A stretch of DNA of 64,000 nucleotides from Psychrobacter sp. NG254 (GTDB lineage: Bacteria > Pseudomonadota > Gammaproteobacteria > Pseudomonadales > Moraxellaceae): the NCBI RefSeq assembly GCF_015277735.1, contig NZ_JADHDA010000002.1, forward strand, positions 62,001 to 126,000, read 5' to 3'. A program made the translations under genes and the position numbers. Below, piece after piece: positions 29,732 to 39,403 of the stretch. The notes beneath the pieces are model-generated. The model saw only the letters and a program-made list of their open reading frames with translations, made no database searches and was not told the DNA's origin. The first letter of the stretch is position 1. Every line of letters starts with the position of its first letter.

Positions 29732-30736
29732 CTAACCCTTTACATTCACCACATAACGCCCAACCACTGTACTCGACATAAAGCGATCTAGGTACTCTGG
29801 CGTTTGCTCTAGCGTAATCTCTTCACCATAGCTTTCAAGATTAGGTAGTTTCATATCGGTAGCGACACGTTTCCAAATGGCTTCTTTATCAGCCAGTGGA
29901 ATATAGACCGAGTCGATACCCAGTAACGACACCGCGCGGGTGATAAAAGGTATCACTGACATCGAAAAATCAGCGCCGCTTGCTAGGCCACAACTGGTCA
30001 CTGCACCACCAGATTTGGTTTGCTTGAGCAGATTGGGTAGGTATTCGCCGCCAATAGTATCAATAGCATTGGCCCATAGCTCACGGCCGACAGGTTTGTT
30101 ACCGATTTCATTAATAGTGTCGCGATGACGTACTTCGCTTGCGCCCAATGCTTTTAGGTGTTCGCTTTGCTCAGGCTTACCTGAGAATGCAATCACGTCA
30201 TAGCCTAACTGCTTTAAGATAGCGATACTGATCGTACCCACGCCACCTGTTGCACCAGTCACGGCAACTGGGCCATCACTTGGTTTTGCGCCCATTTTTT
30301 CTAACTTTTGGACACTCAGCGCTGCGGTTAAGCCGCCAGTACCATAGGTCATCGCTTCTTTTAGGGTGAGTGTTTCTGGGCAGGCCAGCGCCCAATCTGC
30401 GGGGATTGAGATCATTTGACCGAGACCGCCATCGGTATCCATACCGAGATCATAGCCGAATACCAATACTTCTTGCCCTACAGCAAACGTGCCTGATTTG
30501 TCACTGACTACGACGCCAGCGGCATCGATACCAGGGGTATGCTGGTACTGTTTGGTGATTCGTTTATTACCAGTGGCTGACATCGCATCTTTAAAGTTTA
30601 ACGATGAATAATGCACTTCGATGAGCAAGTCATTTTCTGGCAAGTCACTGATATTGCGCTCTTGAATGCTTTTTTTAAATTCGCCATCGCTGGTTTCTTC
30701 GACGACTAAGGCTTTGAATGTTGTATCGTTTGACAT
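29732..30736 (-). CDS. acuI: Acrylyl-CoA reductase (NADPH) AcuI / YhdH-type oxidoreductase
   Basis: Zinc-independent medium-chain dehydrogenase/reductase that reduces acrylyl-CoA to propionyl-CoA in the AcuI/YhdH group. Visible: SSLNFKDAMSATGN and TPGIDAAGVVVS in the catalytic half, the Rossmann motif VTGATGGVGTISIAIL (~160-175), and the late block TSCGLASGADFSMSVIPFI typical of YhdH. The ATG at 30736 gives 334 residues and has AGGG upstream; the TTG at 30754 is less likely. A related reductase gene lies upstream on the same strand. Confidence 0.9.
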   Translation of the reverse strand: MSNDTTFKALVVEETSDGEFKKSIQERNISDLPENDLLIEVHYSSLNFKDAMSATGNKRITKQYQHTPGIDAAGVVVSDKSGTFAVGQEVLVFGYDLGMDTDGGLGQMISIPADWALACPETLTLKEAMTYGTGGLTAALSVQKLEKMGAKPSDGPVAVTGATGGVGTISIAILKQLGYDVIAFSGKPEQSEHLKALGASEVRHRDTINEIGNKPVGRELWANAIDTIGGEYLPNLLKQTKSGGAVTSCGLASGADFSMSVIPFITRAVSLLGIDSVYIPLADKEAIWKRVATDMKLPNLESYGEEITLEQTPEYLDRFMSSTVVGRYVVNVKG

Positions 30737-30920
30737 GGTTATATCCCTATTCAATTTTATTATTTATGTTCATTGGCTTAGCGATAGATATGATTACTGC
30801 TACACCAGAATGGTTAAAAAAGCCCACCGTATCGTATCGCTAATACACATGGGCTTTCTTATATTTGTTAATATCGCTGGTTTTTGTCCATATTACGAAA
30901 TTAGGAGGCGGGTGTAGGAA

Positions 30921-31898
30921 TTAAGGTTTTAAAAGAACTTTGCCTTTTTTACCTGATTGTACTTTTCCAGACACTGCGGTTGCGATATCGTCCAAGCTAT
31001 AAATGGCTTCGATCGGTAGCTTCAAATCACCATTCGATGCGCGTTCTAGCAATTCAGTGATCAGACGCTGTTTGTTGTCTAGATCCATTTCTTGGCTGGT
31101 TTTGCTGCCCCAGAATCCTTTGACAGTCGCTTGCTTAAAGATCAAGCTACCAGCGTCCAGTGCCATTGGCTTGCCTGACATGATACCGAATGAAACCAAC
31201 GTGCCTTTGCTACCCAATAGCGATAGCAGATCATTGCTTGATTCACCACCGACTGAATCAACGGCTGCTGTGATCTTGTCATCACCGATGATGGCGCGGA
31301 CTTGGTCTTTCCAGTCGTCATCAGCAGTAACGACATTGTTTTTGATACCGAGTGAGGTCAGCTCTTCTATCGCGTCTTTACTACGGACTAGATTAATCGT
31401 ATTCACGCCGCGTGCTGCTGCGAGCATGGCAAGGGTTTTACCTACTGCGCCGTTCGCCGCATTGTGGATGATCCATTGACCGCTATTCACTTCTAAGAAT
31501 TCTAATAGCATTAATGCAGACAACGGCATCGCAATCAGCTGGGCCGCCAACTCGTCTTCGATACTATCAGGCATGTTAAACACCATGCTGGCAGGGGCAA
31601 CAAAATACTCTGCCCACGTCTCATGCACACTGGCACAAGCCACACGCTGACCAACACTAAAGTCTGTCACGTCATCGCCTACCGCATCGATAATACCCAG
31701 CGCTTCACTACCACCGATGGCTGGCATCTCAGGCTTATAGCCATATTGTCCGCTCACGGTCAGCATGTCATGGTTGTGAATAGGGGAGAGGATGGTTTTG
31801 ATACGGACTTCGTTGGCAGCAGGCTGCGGCATCGGACTGTCGCCCACGCTCAATACGTCGGATGGTTTGCCAAAGCTGTTGTGAATAGCACTACGCAT
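30921..31898 (-). CDS. Medium-chain dehydrogenase/reductase (enoyl-thioester or quinone reductase-like)
   Basis: 325 residues, an NADPH-dependent MDR without zinc ligands. The N-terminal catalytic fold includes SPIHNHDMLTVSGQYG and MPAIGGSEALGIIDAVG, and the dinucleotide motif is NAANGAVGKTLAMLA (~145-160). This pattern resembles mitochondrial-type 2-enoyl thioester reductases more than zeta-crystallins. Strong AAAGGA upstream of ATG. A palindromic operator-like site lies about 180 bp upstream. The precise substrate is not determined. Confidence 0.82.
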   Translation of the reverse strand: MRSAIHNSFGKPSDVLSVGDSPMPQPAANEVRIKTILSPIHNHDMLTVSGQYGYKPEMPAIGGSEALGIIDAVGDDVTDFSVGQRVACASVHETWAEYFVAPASMVFNMPDSIEDELAAQLIAMPLSALMLLEFLEVNSGQWIIHNAANGAVGKTLAMLAAARGVNTINLVRSKDAIEELTSLGIKNNVVTADDDWKDQVRAIIGDDKITAAVDSVGGESSNDLLSLLGSKGTLVSFGIMSGKPMALDAGSLIFKQATVKGFWGSKTSQEMDLDNKQRLITELLERASNGDLKLPIEAIYSLDDIATAVSGKVQSGKKGKVLLKP

Positions 31899-32079
31899 AA
31901 TAATTCCTTTATTTATTTATGATTTGGTTTATTTATAAGTGTATTAAGAGTATGAATAACCGACTATAAATATCATGTTATCAAGGTCATTCACCAATGT
32001 ATTTTTTCTTCGAGTAGAAACGATACCACGATAATGATGCTTATAGGTTATCGACTCACAAAGACACTATACTTAAAAA

Positions 32080-32094
32080 TAGACTGGTCGTCTA
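32080..32094. promoter_or_regulatory. Operator-like palindrome upstream of the MDR gene
   Basis: TAGAC-TGGTC-GTCTA is an inverted repeat with a 5-bp spacer, similar in form to NemR/TetR-family operators. Downstream on the minus strand the sequence AAGTATAGTG could hold a -10 element, so a repressor here could block the MDR promoter. No regulator gene is intact nearby. Confidence 0.4.
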
Positions 32095-32667
32095 GACGTT
32101 GGATACATTTGCGCTAACGGGATTTTATTATAGAAAGCTTGGCTTACATCAGTAATATTTTCCGTGATACTGCTCGCATTGATGCAAAACCGTTCGTAGT
32201 GATTGATTTATGGGTTTCAGCAGAATTCTCTAATGAGTATGGCCTTTCAAAGAGAAACTAAAAAGAAAAATCATTGGCAACATGACTCAATAAATTACGG
32301 CGAATATGTCAATTAATCACTTATGTTAATTAATCACCATGTCACTCACGGTCACATTAGAACTTATTACATGACGTGACATGAGCGGTCTTTCATATCG
32401 TTTTCTAAATTATCAAATATCTTAGGCTCGATAGCATAATACTCCTCCAAGTACTAATTCATTAGCACTATAAAATGTCAAACAGATGTCAGTTACAATT
32501 AATAACATGAGAGTAGCATTTTGACGAGTGATGCATTCTTTATAAAAAAACTGGTTAAATTCTTGTAAAATTCCACGAATTAGTACGTTTTTTGTTCGTT
32601 TTTACTCATGATTACTATATGCATATGTTTGACTAAATTCACGTTTTTTCTATGAACTGAAAAATTG

Positions 32668-32696
32668 TTGACACCAATAACTTTTTTTATTATTAC
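32668..32696 (+). promoter_or_regulatory. Sigma-70-type promoter of the peptide transporter operon
   Basis: TTGACA at 32668-32673, a 17-bp spacer, and TATTAC at 32691-32696, about 155 bp before the preferred oppA start. Confidence 0.55.
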
Positions 32697-32852
32697 TATT
32701 ACCAATAGTTTTCTAACGTTCATTATTGACAGATGGTCAGACTATGATCTCTAACAACGTAATAATGAATATGAAAGCAATAAACATTCAACTTAAATGG
32801 ATTTATGAACAGGTTGATTAACCTGTTCGCCATCTGCCCGCTAGGACGCTAT

Positions 32853-34523
32853 ATGACCCACAACCCTCTCTCCCTTCGTAATGCTGTATTTTTACCCACT
32901 TCTCTTGCACTTGCTATGTTTATGACTGGCTGTAGTGACAATACGGCAAACAATAATGCCAGCTCATCAGCCGATATTGATCCTAGTGTACTGTCTGAAA
33001 CTCAAGAATTGGTCATTAATAACGGGACGGAACCTGAGTCGCTCGACCCTCATAAAGTATCTGGTGTACCGGAGTCTAATATTGGTCGTCAATTATTTGA
33101 AGGCTTGACCAATACCGATGCAGATGGCAAAACCATTCCGGGAATGGCAACTGAGTGGGAGAGTCCAGACAACAAAGTCTGGACGTTCAAGCTGCGTGAC
33201 GCTAAGTGGTCAAACGGCGATCCTGTAACGGCGCAAGACTTTGTCTATAGTATGCGCCGCTTGGTCGATCCAGATACCGCATCCCCTTATTCAAGCTATT
33301 TGGTTGATGCCAAGGTCGTCGGCGCTGACAAAATCGTCGAAGGCGCTGCTGGCATCGAGACGCTTGGGGTAAAAGCAATCGATGACAAAACACTGCAAGT
33401 CACGTTATCAGAGCCCGTACCTTATTTTCCAGATATGCTGATTCACAACTCCGTCAAACCTGTGCATCAAAAAACCATCGAAGCGTTCGGTGATAAATGG
33501 ACAGATCCTGCCAATATCGTTGTCAATGGCCCTTACAAAGTCAGTAAGTGGAAGATCAACGATGAACTCGTTTTGACACGTAATTCTTCCTATTATGACG
33601 ATGCCAACACGACGCTTGATACCATCACGATGCTACCGATTCCTTCTAGCACCACCGATGTCGCGCGCTATCAGGCGGGCGAAGTTGATGTCACTTATAA
33701 CGAGATTCCAACCGAGCAATTTGCGTCTTTGAAAGAGAGCAATGGTGATGAGCTTAGAGTCTCTCCTTATCTTTGTACGTATTACTATGAATTTAATACG
33801 GTCAAACCACCTTTTGATAATCCAAAAGTACGTCGCGCGCTAGCTTTGGCATTGGATCGCGACACTATTGCAGACAAGGTTATCGGTCAAGGACAGACGG
33901 CCGCTTATCAGCTCACGCCTACCGCCGCGAATGGAGATGTGGCTAATACACCAGAATGGTCTACTTGGGATAAGGACAAGCGTATCGCTGAGGCCAAAAA
34001 ACTCTTGAATGAAGCCGGTTACAACGAGAGCAATCCGCTCGCCTTTGAGCTGCTGTACAACACCAATGACAATCATAAAAAGGTCGCGGTTGCTGCCACG
34101 TCATTATGGACGCAGGCGCTTGGTTTTGTTGATGTGACGTTGACCAATAAAGAATGGAAAACCTATCTGGATACGCGCCGCAACGGTAACTATCAAATCG
34201 CGCGGGCTGGCTGGTGTGCGGATTATAACGAACCTTCAGCCTTTTTGAATATTGCCAAATCTGACAATAGCGGTAACTACGGTAAGTACGCCAACGCCAA
34301 TTTTGACAGCTTAATGGCTCAAACGTTAAAAGCAGGCGTCACGCCCGAGCAGCGTGCAAGCTTGTATCAAAAAGCAGAGGCACAACTCGATCAAGATATG
34401 GGGCTACTCAATATCTATCATTATGTCAGCCCTCGTTTGGTAAAACCTTACGTCATTGGCTTTTCAAAGAACGATCCTCTAGATAATTGGCAAGGTAAAG
34501 ATATCTCTATCGCCAAGCACTGA
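32853..34523 (+). CDS. oppA: Peptide ABC transporter substrate-binding lipoprotein (OppA-like)
   Basis: Periplasmic binding protein of the SBP_bac_5 family for peptides. The signal peptide ends in a lipobox-like FMTGC (Cys27). The family signature appears as TEPESLDPHKV and the repeated WTFKLRDAKWSNGDPVTAQDF block, then NGPYKVSKW and KPPFDNPKVRRALALALDRD. 556 residues from the ATG at 32853, which has AGGA seven bases upstream; the ATG at 32805 would add a 16-residue leader and has a poorer site. First gene of a five-gene operon with two permeases and two ATPases. Exact peptide specificity unknown. Confidence 0.9.
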   Translation: MTHNPLSLRNAVFLPTSLALAMFMTGCSDNTANNNASSSADIDPSVLSETQELVINNGTEPESLDPHKVSGVPESNIGRQLFEGLTNTDADGKTIPGMATEWESPDNKVWTFKLRDAKWSNGDPVTAQDFVYSMRRLVDPDTASPYSSYLVDAKVVGADKIVEGAAGIETLGVKAIDDKTLQVTLSEPVPYFPDMLIHNSVKPVHQKTIEAFGDKWTDPANIVVNGPYKVSKWKINDELVLTRNSSYYDDANTTLDTITMLPIPSSTTDVARYQAGEVDVTYNEIPTEQFASLKESNGDELRVSPYLCTYYYEFNTVKPPFDNPKVRRALALALDRDTIADKVIGQGQTAAYQLTPTAANGDVANTPEWSTWDKDKRIAEAKKLLNEAGYNESNPLAFELLYNTNDNHKKVAVAATSLWTQALGFVDVTLTNKEWKTYLDTRRNGNYQIARAGWCADYNEPSAFLNIAKSDNSGNYGKYANANFDSLMAQTLKAGVTPEQRASLYQKAEAQLDQDMGLLNIYHYVSPRLVKPYVIGFSKNDPLDNWQGKDISIAKH

Positions 34524-34712
34524 TCATTAAGCACTGATCATTAAGCACTAACCATCCACTAGTCTTATCAGCAGGCGCTATGAAAAGGAGAGATTCCGAT
34601 TGATAGCGTCGGTCTGCTATGGATCAGAGAAAACCTTAAAGCGGCGTAAATACTCAAAACGAGCATTTTAAAATCAGGCATCGTTGTACAGGTAATATTA
34701 TAAAGAGGCATT

Positions 34713-35633
34713 ATGCTAAAGCTTATTTTTCGGCGGATTTTAGAAGCCATTCCGACCATGTTTGTTTTGATAACCGTGTCCTTTTTTATGATGCGGTTAG
34801 CACCCGGCAGTCCTTTTAGTAGTGAACGCAGCTTATCGCCAGCGGTATTGGCCAATATCGAAGCCAAATATAACCTTAATGATCCCATGTGGCTGCAATA
34901 TATCCATTATCTACAGCAGCTAGCAGTAGGCGATTTTGGCCCGTCTTTTAAATATAAAGATTATACGGTCAATGAGCTATTGTCGCAGTCGTTTCCAGTA
35001 TCTATGGAACTGGGGATGTACGCTTTTATATTGGCACTGGTGTTAGGACTTATCCTTGGTGTGATAGCGGCGCTCAAGCAAAACTCGTGGATGGATTATG
35101 TGCTGATGGCGTTTGCCATGACAGGTGTCGTGATTCCAAGCTTTGTAAAAGCCCCGCTATTGGTGCTTATTTTTGCCATTATTTTGCAGTGGCTGCCAGC
35201 AGGTGGCTGGAACGATGGGGCAGTGCGAAATCTGATACTGCCCGTCACCGCCTTGGCATTGGCTTATGTTGCCAGTATCGCGCGGATTATGCGCGGATCA
35301 ATGATTGAGGTGATGAACAGCCAGTACATTCGCACGGCCCGGTCTAAAGGCTTACCGATGCGGCAAATCGTGATGAAGCATGCGCTCAGACCGGCGCTAT
35401 TACCCGTCATCTCTTATCTGGGCCCTGCTTTCGTGGGCATTATTACTGGCTCTATCGTGATCGAGACTATTTTTGGTTTGCCGGGTATCGGGCAGTTATT
35501 TGTGAATGGGGCGCTCAATCGTGATTATGGGGTCGTGCTTAGTTTGACCATCTTAGTTGGTGTATTGACGATTGCTTTTAATGCCATCGTCGATATCTTG
35601 TACGCCATCATTGATCCAAAAATCCAGTATTGA
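34713..35633 (+). CDS. oppB: Peptide ABC transporter permease (OppB-like)
   Basis: 306-residue inner-membrane permease with six predicted helices. The N-terminal segment (IPTMFVLITVSFFMMRLAPG) and the cytoplasmic EAA loop (YIRTARSKGLPMRQIVMKHALRPA) match OppB/DppB. GLPGIGQLFVNGALNRDY is the usual late motif. AGAGG precedes the ATG. It is 189 bp downstream of oppA; the gap contains a short duplicated CACTGATCATTAAG. Confidence 0.93.
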   Translation: MLKLIFRRILEAIPTMFVLITVSFFMMRLAPGSPFSSERSLSPAVLANIEAKYNLNDPMWLQYIHYLQQLAVGDFGPSFKYKDYTVNELLSQSFPVSMELGMYAFILALVLGLILGVIAALKQNSWMDYVLMAFAMTGVVIPSFVKAPLLVLIFAIILQWLPAGGWNDGAVRNLILPVTALALAYVASIARIMRGSMIEVMNSQYIRTARSKGLPMRQIVMKHALRPALLPVISYLGPAFVGIITGSIVIETIFGLPGIGQLFVNGALNRDYGVVLSLTILVGVLTIAFNAIVDILYAIIDPKIQY

Positions 35634-35743
35634 TATTAATATTGATGGCCGCTTGAAACACACCGTATAAATGCCAATCATCGCTTAAAAATAAATATCA
35701 GATTCTCAATTAGACCCTCAATTAGATAAGTAAAAGGACGACT

Positions 35744-36649
35744 ATGAGCCTGACCGTAGACCAGCCAACCGAGCTTATGGATACGCCTGTTAAAGAGATT
35801 AAAGGTCGCAGCCTGTGGCAAGATGCATGGCGACGTTTTTATCAAAACAAAGCAGCAGTGACGAGCTTTTTTATCTTATTACTCGTCGGTATGTTTGTCA
35901 TCTTTGTGCCCATGCTAGCGCCTTTTGGTTATGCAGATACCGATTGGAACTTTATGCAGTCTGCGCCCTCGATTGAAAACAAGCATTATTTTGGTACGGA
36001 CTCGCTTGGTCGAGATTTGCTCGTGCGCACAGCAGTTGGCGGGCGAATATCGCTATTGGTGGGTATCGCTGGTGCAACAGTGGCTGTGCTGGTTGGTACG
36101 GTATATGGCGCAACGTCAGGCTATCTGGGCGGCAAAGTCGACATGATTATGATGCGCTTTTTAGAAATCCTTAGCGCCTTTCCTTTTATGTTCTTTGTGA
36201 TTTTGCTCGTGACGATATTTGGTCGTAACCTTATTTTAATTTTTGTCGCTATCGGATTGGTCTCTTGGCTCGATGTCGCTCGTATCGTCCGTGGTCAGAC
36301 GCTCAGTCTAAAAAGCAAAGAGTTTATTGAAGCGGCACACGTCGGCGGGGTATCGGGTTTTAACATTATCCTGCGTCATATCGTGCCCAACGTGCTTGGC
36401 GTGGTGGTGGTTTACGCCTCATTACTAGTACCGACGATGATTTTATTTGAGTCGTTTTTGAGCTTCTTAGGACTTGGTGTGCAAGAGCCTATGACCAGTT
36501 GGGGTGCGCTACTCCAAGAAGGCTCACAAACGATGCAAGTCGCCCCTTGGCAGATTTTGATTCCCTCAGCTTTTTTGGTCATTACTTTATTTTGCTTTAA
36601 CTTTATTGGCGATGGTCTACGTGATGCGTTTGACCCAAAAGACCGCTAG
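35744..36649 (+). CDS. oppC: Peptide ABC transporter permease (OppC-like)
   Basis: Partner permease of OppB, 301 residues. The N-terminal cytoplasmic segment (SLWQDAWRRFYQNKAA) is followed by the first helix. HYFGTDSLGRDLLVRTAVGGRISL is the OppC/DppC hallmark, and the EAA loop reads FIEAAHVGGVSGFNIILRHIVPN. It ends DGLRDAFDPKDR, as in most OppC. AAGGA precedes the start. 110 bp after oppB and 27 bp before oppD. Confidence 0.94.
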   Translation: MSLTVDQPTELMDTPVKEIKGRSLWQDAWRRFYQNKAAVTSFFILLLVGMFVIFVPMLAPFGYADTDWNFMQSAPSIENKHYFGTDSLGRDLLVRTAVGGRISLLVGIAGATVAVLVGTVYGATSGYLGGKVDMIMMRFLEILSAFPFMFFVILLVTIFGRNLILIFVAIGLVSWLDVARIVRGQTLSLKSKEFIEAAHVGGVSGFNIILRHIVPNVLGVVVVYASLLVPTMILFESFLSFLGLGVQEPMTSWGALLQEGSQTMQVAPWQILIPSAFLVITLFCFNFIGDGLRDAFDPKDR

Positions 36650-36676
36650 GCTCAATCTCGCTAGGAGAACAACATC

Positions 36677-37840
36677 ATGGCAACTCAAGATATTAATAGT
36701 GCACCTGAAAAAATAGATTCTACTGTACGCAAAGTAGGCGCTGAGTCAGAGCTCAATAATCAGGCTAATAAAGAAAGCAGCTTATTAGCAGTGAAAGATT
36801 TATCGGTGCAATTCACGACCGAAGATGGACTTGTGACCGCCGTGAATGGTTTAAATTTTAATCTGCATGAGGGTGAGACGTTGGGCATCGTCGGCGAGTC
36901 AGGCTCTGGCAAGTCGCAGACAGCGTTCGCCATCATGGGTTTGCTAGCAAAGAATGGCTGTACCAAAGGTTCCGTAAGATTTGAAGGCAATGAGCTGCTG
37001 GGTTTATCGCAAAAGGCTCTGAATAAAATCCGCGCTGAGCAAATCGCTATGATCTTCCAAGATCCGATGACCTCCCTAAATCCCTACATGAAAATAGGCG
37101 ATCAGCTGGCTGAAGTGTTGATCTTGCATAAAGGCATGAGCAAAAAAGACGCGTGGGCAGAGTCGATACGTATGCTCGATGCAGTCAAAATCCCTGAGGC
37201 AAAAAACCGTATTGGCATGTATCCGCATGAGTTTTCAGGTGGTATGCGTCAGCGGGTCATGATTGCGATGGCGCTGCTCTGTCGCCCAAAATTGCTGATT
37301 GCCGATGAGCCAACGACAGCGCTTGATGTGACCGTACAAGCACAGATTATGGTGCTACTCAATGAGCTAAAGCGTGATTTTGGCACCACCATTGTTATGA
37401 TCACGCATGACTTGGGAGTAGTAGCTGGTATCTGTGATCGGGTGCTTGTGATGTATGCCGGTCGTACCATGGCATATGGAGAGACGGAAGAGATTTTTTA
37501 TACGCCGACGCATCCTTATACTATCGGGCTATTAAAGGCCATTCCGCGTCTGGATGATGATAAAGGCAAGCTTGAGACCATTCCTGGCAGTCCACCCAAT
37601 CTACTTAACCTGCCGACTGGCTGTCCTTTTCATGAGCGCTGTACGCATGCGATGGATATCTGCCGTGATGTGCCGCCGCCACTTGAGTTTCTACCCAATG
37701 AGCGTCAACGCGCTTGCCATTGGCAACCTGAGATGCAAGTCGATGAGTCAGCAGATATTAAAGAGAGCGTTTCAGCAGACACCGATAATGGTGCTGATAT
37801 TGATACGGGCACCAATAATCCATCAACGCTGGAGGGCTAG
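36677..37840 (+). CDS. oppD: Peptide ABC transporter ATP-binding protein (OppD-like)
   Basis: 387-residue ATPase of the peptide importer. Walker [17 protein letters not shown] (~75-85), Q-loop [14 protein letters not shown], signature [15 protein letters not shown], Walker [13 protein letters not shown], and the H-loop in MITHDLG. The oligopeptide-type C-terminal cysteine motif is present as [15 protein letters not shown]. The first ~35 residues and the last ~30 (Asp/Ser-rich) are extensions beyond the family core. Ends 3 bp before oppF, so the two are translationally linked. Confidence 0.95.
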   Translation: MATQDINSAPEKIDSTVRKVGAESELNNQANKESSLLAVKDLSVQFTTEDGLVTAVNGLNFNLHEGETLGIVGESGSGKSQTAFAIMGLLAKNGCTKGSVRFEGNELLGLSQKALNKIRAEQIAMIFQDPMTSLNPYMKIGDQLAEVLILHKGMSKKDAWAESIRMLDAVKIPEAKNRIGMYPHEFSGGMRQRVMIAMALLCRPKLLIADEPTTALDVTVQAQIMVLLNELKRDFGTTIVMITHDLGVVAGICDRVLVMYAGRTMAYGETEEIFYTPTHPYTIGLLKAIPRLDDDKGKLETIPGSPPNLLNLPTGCPFHERCTHAMDICRDVPPPLEFLPNERQRACHWQPEMQVDESADIKESVSADTDNGADIDTGTNNPSTLEG

Positions 37841-37843
37841 AGC

Positions 37844-38929
37844 ATGACACTATCAAGTGCAAAGAAGGCAAGTTCAGAGACGGCAAACACAGAGATGGCA
37901 AGTGCAGAGATGGCAAGTGCAGAGATGGTCAAAAACAGCAGCCAAGCCCCGCTATTACAAGTGCAAAATGTGCATACGACATTCAATATTAAGCAAAAAG
38001 GCACATATTTTTGGCAAAAGCCTGATACCTTAAAGGCTGTCAATGGTGTCTCGTTTGAGCTATTCGCTGGCGAGACTTTGGGCGTGGTAGGTGAGTCGGG
38101 CTGCGGTAAGTCGACGCTGGCAAGAACGATCATCGGCCTCATACAAGCCAATTCCGGCAGCATTAAATTCGGTGATGAAGAGATCGTTGGCGCTTCCAAA
38201 AAAACCATGAGAATGAAGCGCAAAGACATTCAAATGATATTCCAAGATCCGCTAGCGTCGCTCAATCCGCGCATGACTGTAGGCGATATCATCGCAGAAC
38301 CGCTGCGTACCTACTATCCAAACATGAAAAAAGCGGAAGTGCAGGATGAAGTACGCGCCCTGATGAAAAAGGTTGGCCTGCTGTCCAATCAGATTAACCG
38401 CTATCCGCATGAGTTTTCTGGTGGTCAGTGTCAACGTATTGGTATTGCTCGTGCATTGATACTAAAGCCTAAAATCATTATCTGTGATGAGCCAGTTTCC
38501 GCCCTTGATGTCTCTATTCAAGCGCAGGTCATTAACTTGTTACAAGACATACAGCAAGAGATGGGCTTGGCGCTGATTTTTATCGCTCATGATCTGTCAG
38601 TGATCAAGCATATCGCCGATCGGGTACTGGTCATGTATTTAGGTCATGCTGTTGAGCTAGGGGTAGACAAGGCCGTGTATAGCAACCCGACGCACCCTTA
38701 TACCCAAGCGCTGATGTCTGCGGTGCCATTGCCTGATCCTATCGCCGAGCGTAATAAAACCATTCAGTTATTGGAAGGTGACTTACCAAGCCCGATCAAC
38801 CCACCCTCAGGCTGCGTATTCCGTACTCGCTGTCCAATCGCTGACAGCGAGTGTGCCCAAATCAAACCTGAGTTAGAAGGTACATTGAACCACAGGGTCG
38901 CTTGTCTAAAGAATAAGGTTGCGTCTTAG
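37844..38929 (+). CDS. oppF: Peptide ABC transporter ATP-binding protein (OppF-like)
   Basis: Second ATPase of the importer, 361 residues. Walker A GESGCGKSTLARTIIGL, Q-loop MIFQDPLASLNPRMTVG, signature FSGGQCQRIGIARAL, Walker B IIICDEPVSALD, and the cysteine motif SGCVFRTRCPIADSEC near the end. The N-terminus carries a 15-bp tandem repeat (MASAE, two perfect copies plus a diverged one) unlike other OppF, suggesting small slippage. The preferred start is the ATG at 37844. No strong terminator follows; imperfect inverted repeats lie at about 38973-39030. Confidence 0.95.
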   Translation: MTLSSAKKASSETANTEMASAEMASAEMVKNSSQAPLLQVQNVHTTFNIKQKGTYFWQKPDTLKAVNGVSFELFAGETLGVVGESGCGKSTLARTIIGLIQANSGSIKFGDEEIVGASKKTMRMKRKDIQMIFQDPLASLNPRMTVGDIIAEPLRTYYPNMKKAEVQDEVRALMKKVGLLSNQINRYPHEFSGGQCQRIGIARALILKPKIIICDEPVSALDVSIQAQVINLLQDIQQEMGLALIFIAHDLSVIKHIADRVLVMYLGHAVELGVDKAVYSNPTHPYTQALMSAVPLPDPIAERNKTIQLLEGDLPSPINPPSGCVFRTRCPIADSECAQIKPELEGTLNHRVACLKNKVAS

Positions 38930-39051
38930 TCCATTCACAGCCATAGCAATATCCACAATGATATTGATACGAGAAAACCGTGCGCAAGCGAGACATCAGT
39001 ATGGCTTGCGAAGTTAACGCTATAGCGGTTTGATAATGGTTAGATGGTGTC

Positions 39052-39306
39052 TCAATAAAACTCTATTCTACTCAACACATGCTCCTGCACTAGGTAGGCG
39101 CAGATATAAGCGCTCGGCCACGCAAAACCAAAGGCCAAAACCCAAGAATGCATCAGCTCCATAAAGAAGCCATCGATAAAGCCTTGTTTGACCACCAATA
39201 ATGCTGTTGAGATGATAAGCGACATCATCAACGCCATGATGCCAGTAAAGATCAGTCGGTAGTATTTACGGCGAGTGCGGAGTTTGATAGCGGTAAGTTT
39301 TGCCAT
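39052..39306 (-). CDS. DUF2798 family small membrane protein
   Basis: 84 residues from the ATG at 39306, which has AGGA upstream; an ATG at 39345 would add 13 residues without a ribosome site. Two hydrophobic helices (IFTGIMALMMSLIISTALLVV and WVLAFGFAWPSAYICAYLV), with GFxxGF between them, fit the DUF2798 pattern, a family of inner-membrane proteins with no known role. It stands alone between the opp operon and the racemase gene. Confidence 0.75.
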   Translation of the reverse strand: MAKLTAIKLRTRRKYYRLIFTGIMALMMSLIISTALLVVKQGFIDGFFMELMHSWVLAFGFAWPSAYICAYLVQEHVLSRIEFY

Positions 39307-39403
39307 AGGTTTATGTCCTGCTACATAGTAATCGTCACGCCCCATGGGCAGTATTTCTGTTACGATAAATGAGAATTAAAAAATAATAAATAGGATAAAT
39401 AGC

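Larger units (their letters stand above)
31899..32804. other. 906-bp gap between the MDR gene and the oppA operon
   Basis: No complete gene is visible. It contains an operator-like palindrome at 32080-32094, an open but startless frame at 32118-32261 encoding 47 residues (DAKPFVVIDLWVSAEF in its middle), a short duplicated TTAATCAC segment near 32310-32340, and the oppA promoter near 32668. The startless frame might be the remnant of a decayed gene. Confidence 0.4.

Noticed and set aside
34568..34888. 106-residue minus-strand frame before oppB
   Set aside because: It overlaps oppB antisense; oppB is unambiguous and the frame has no domain.
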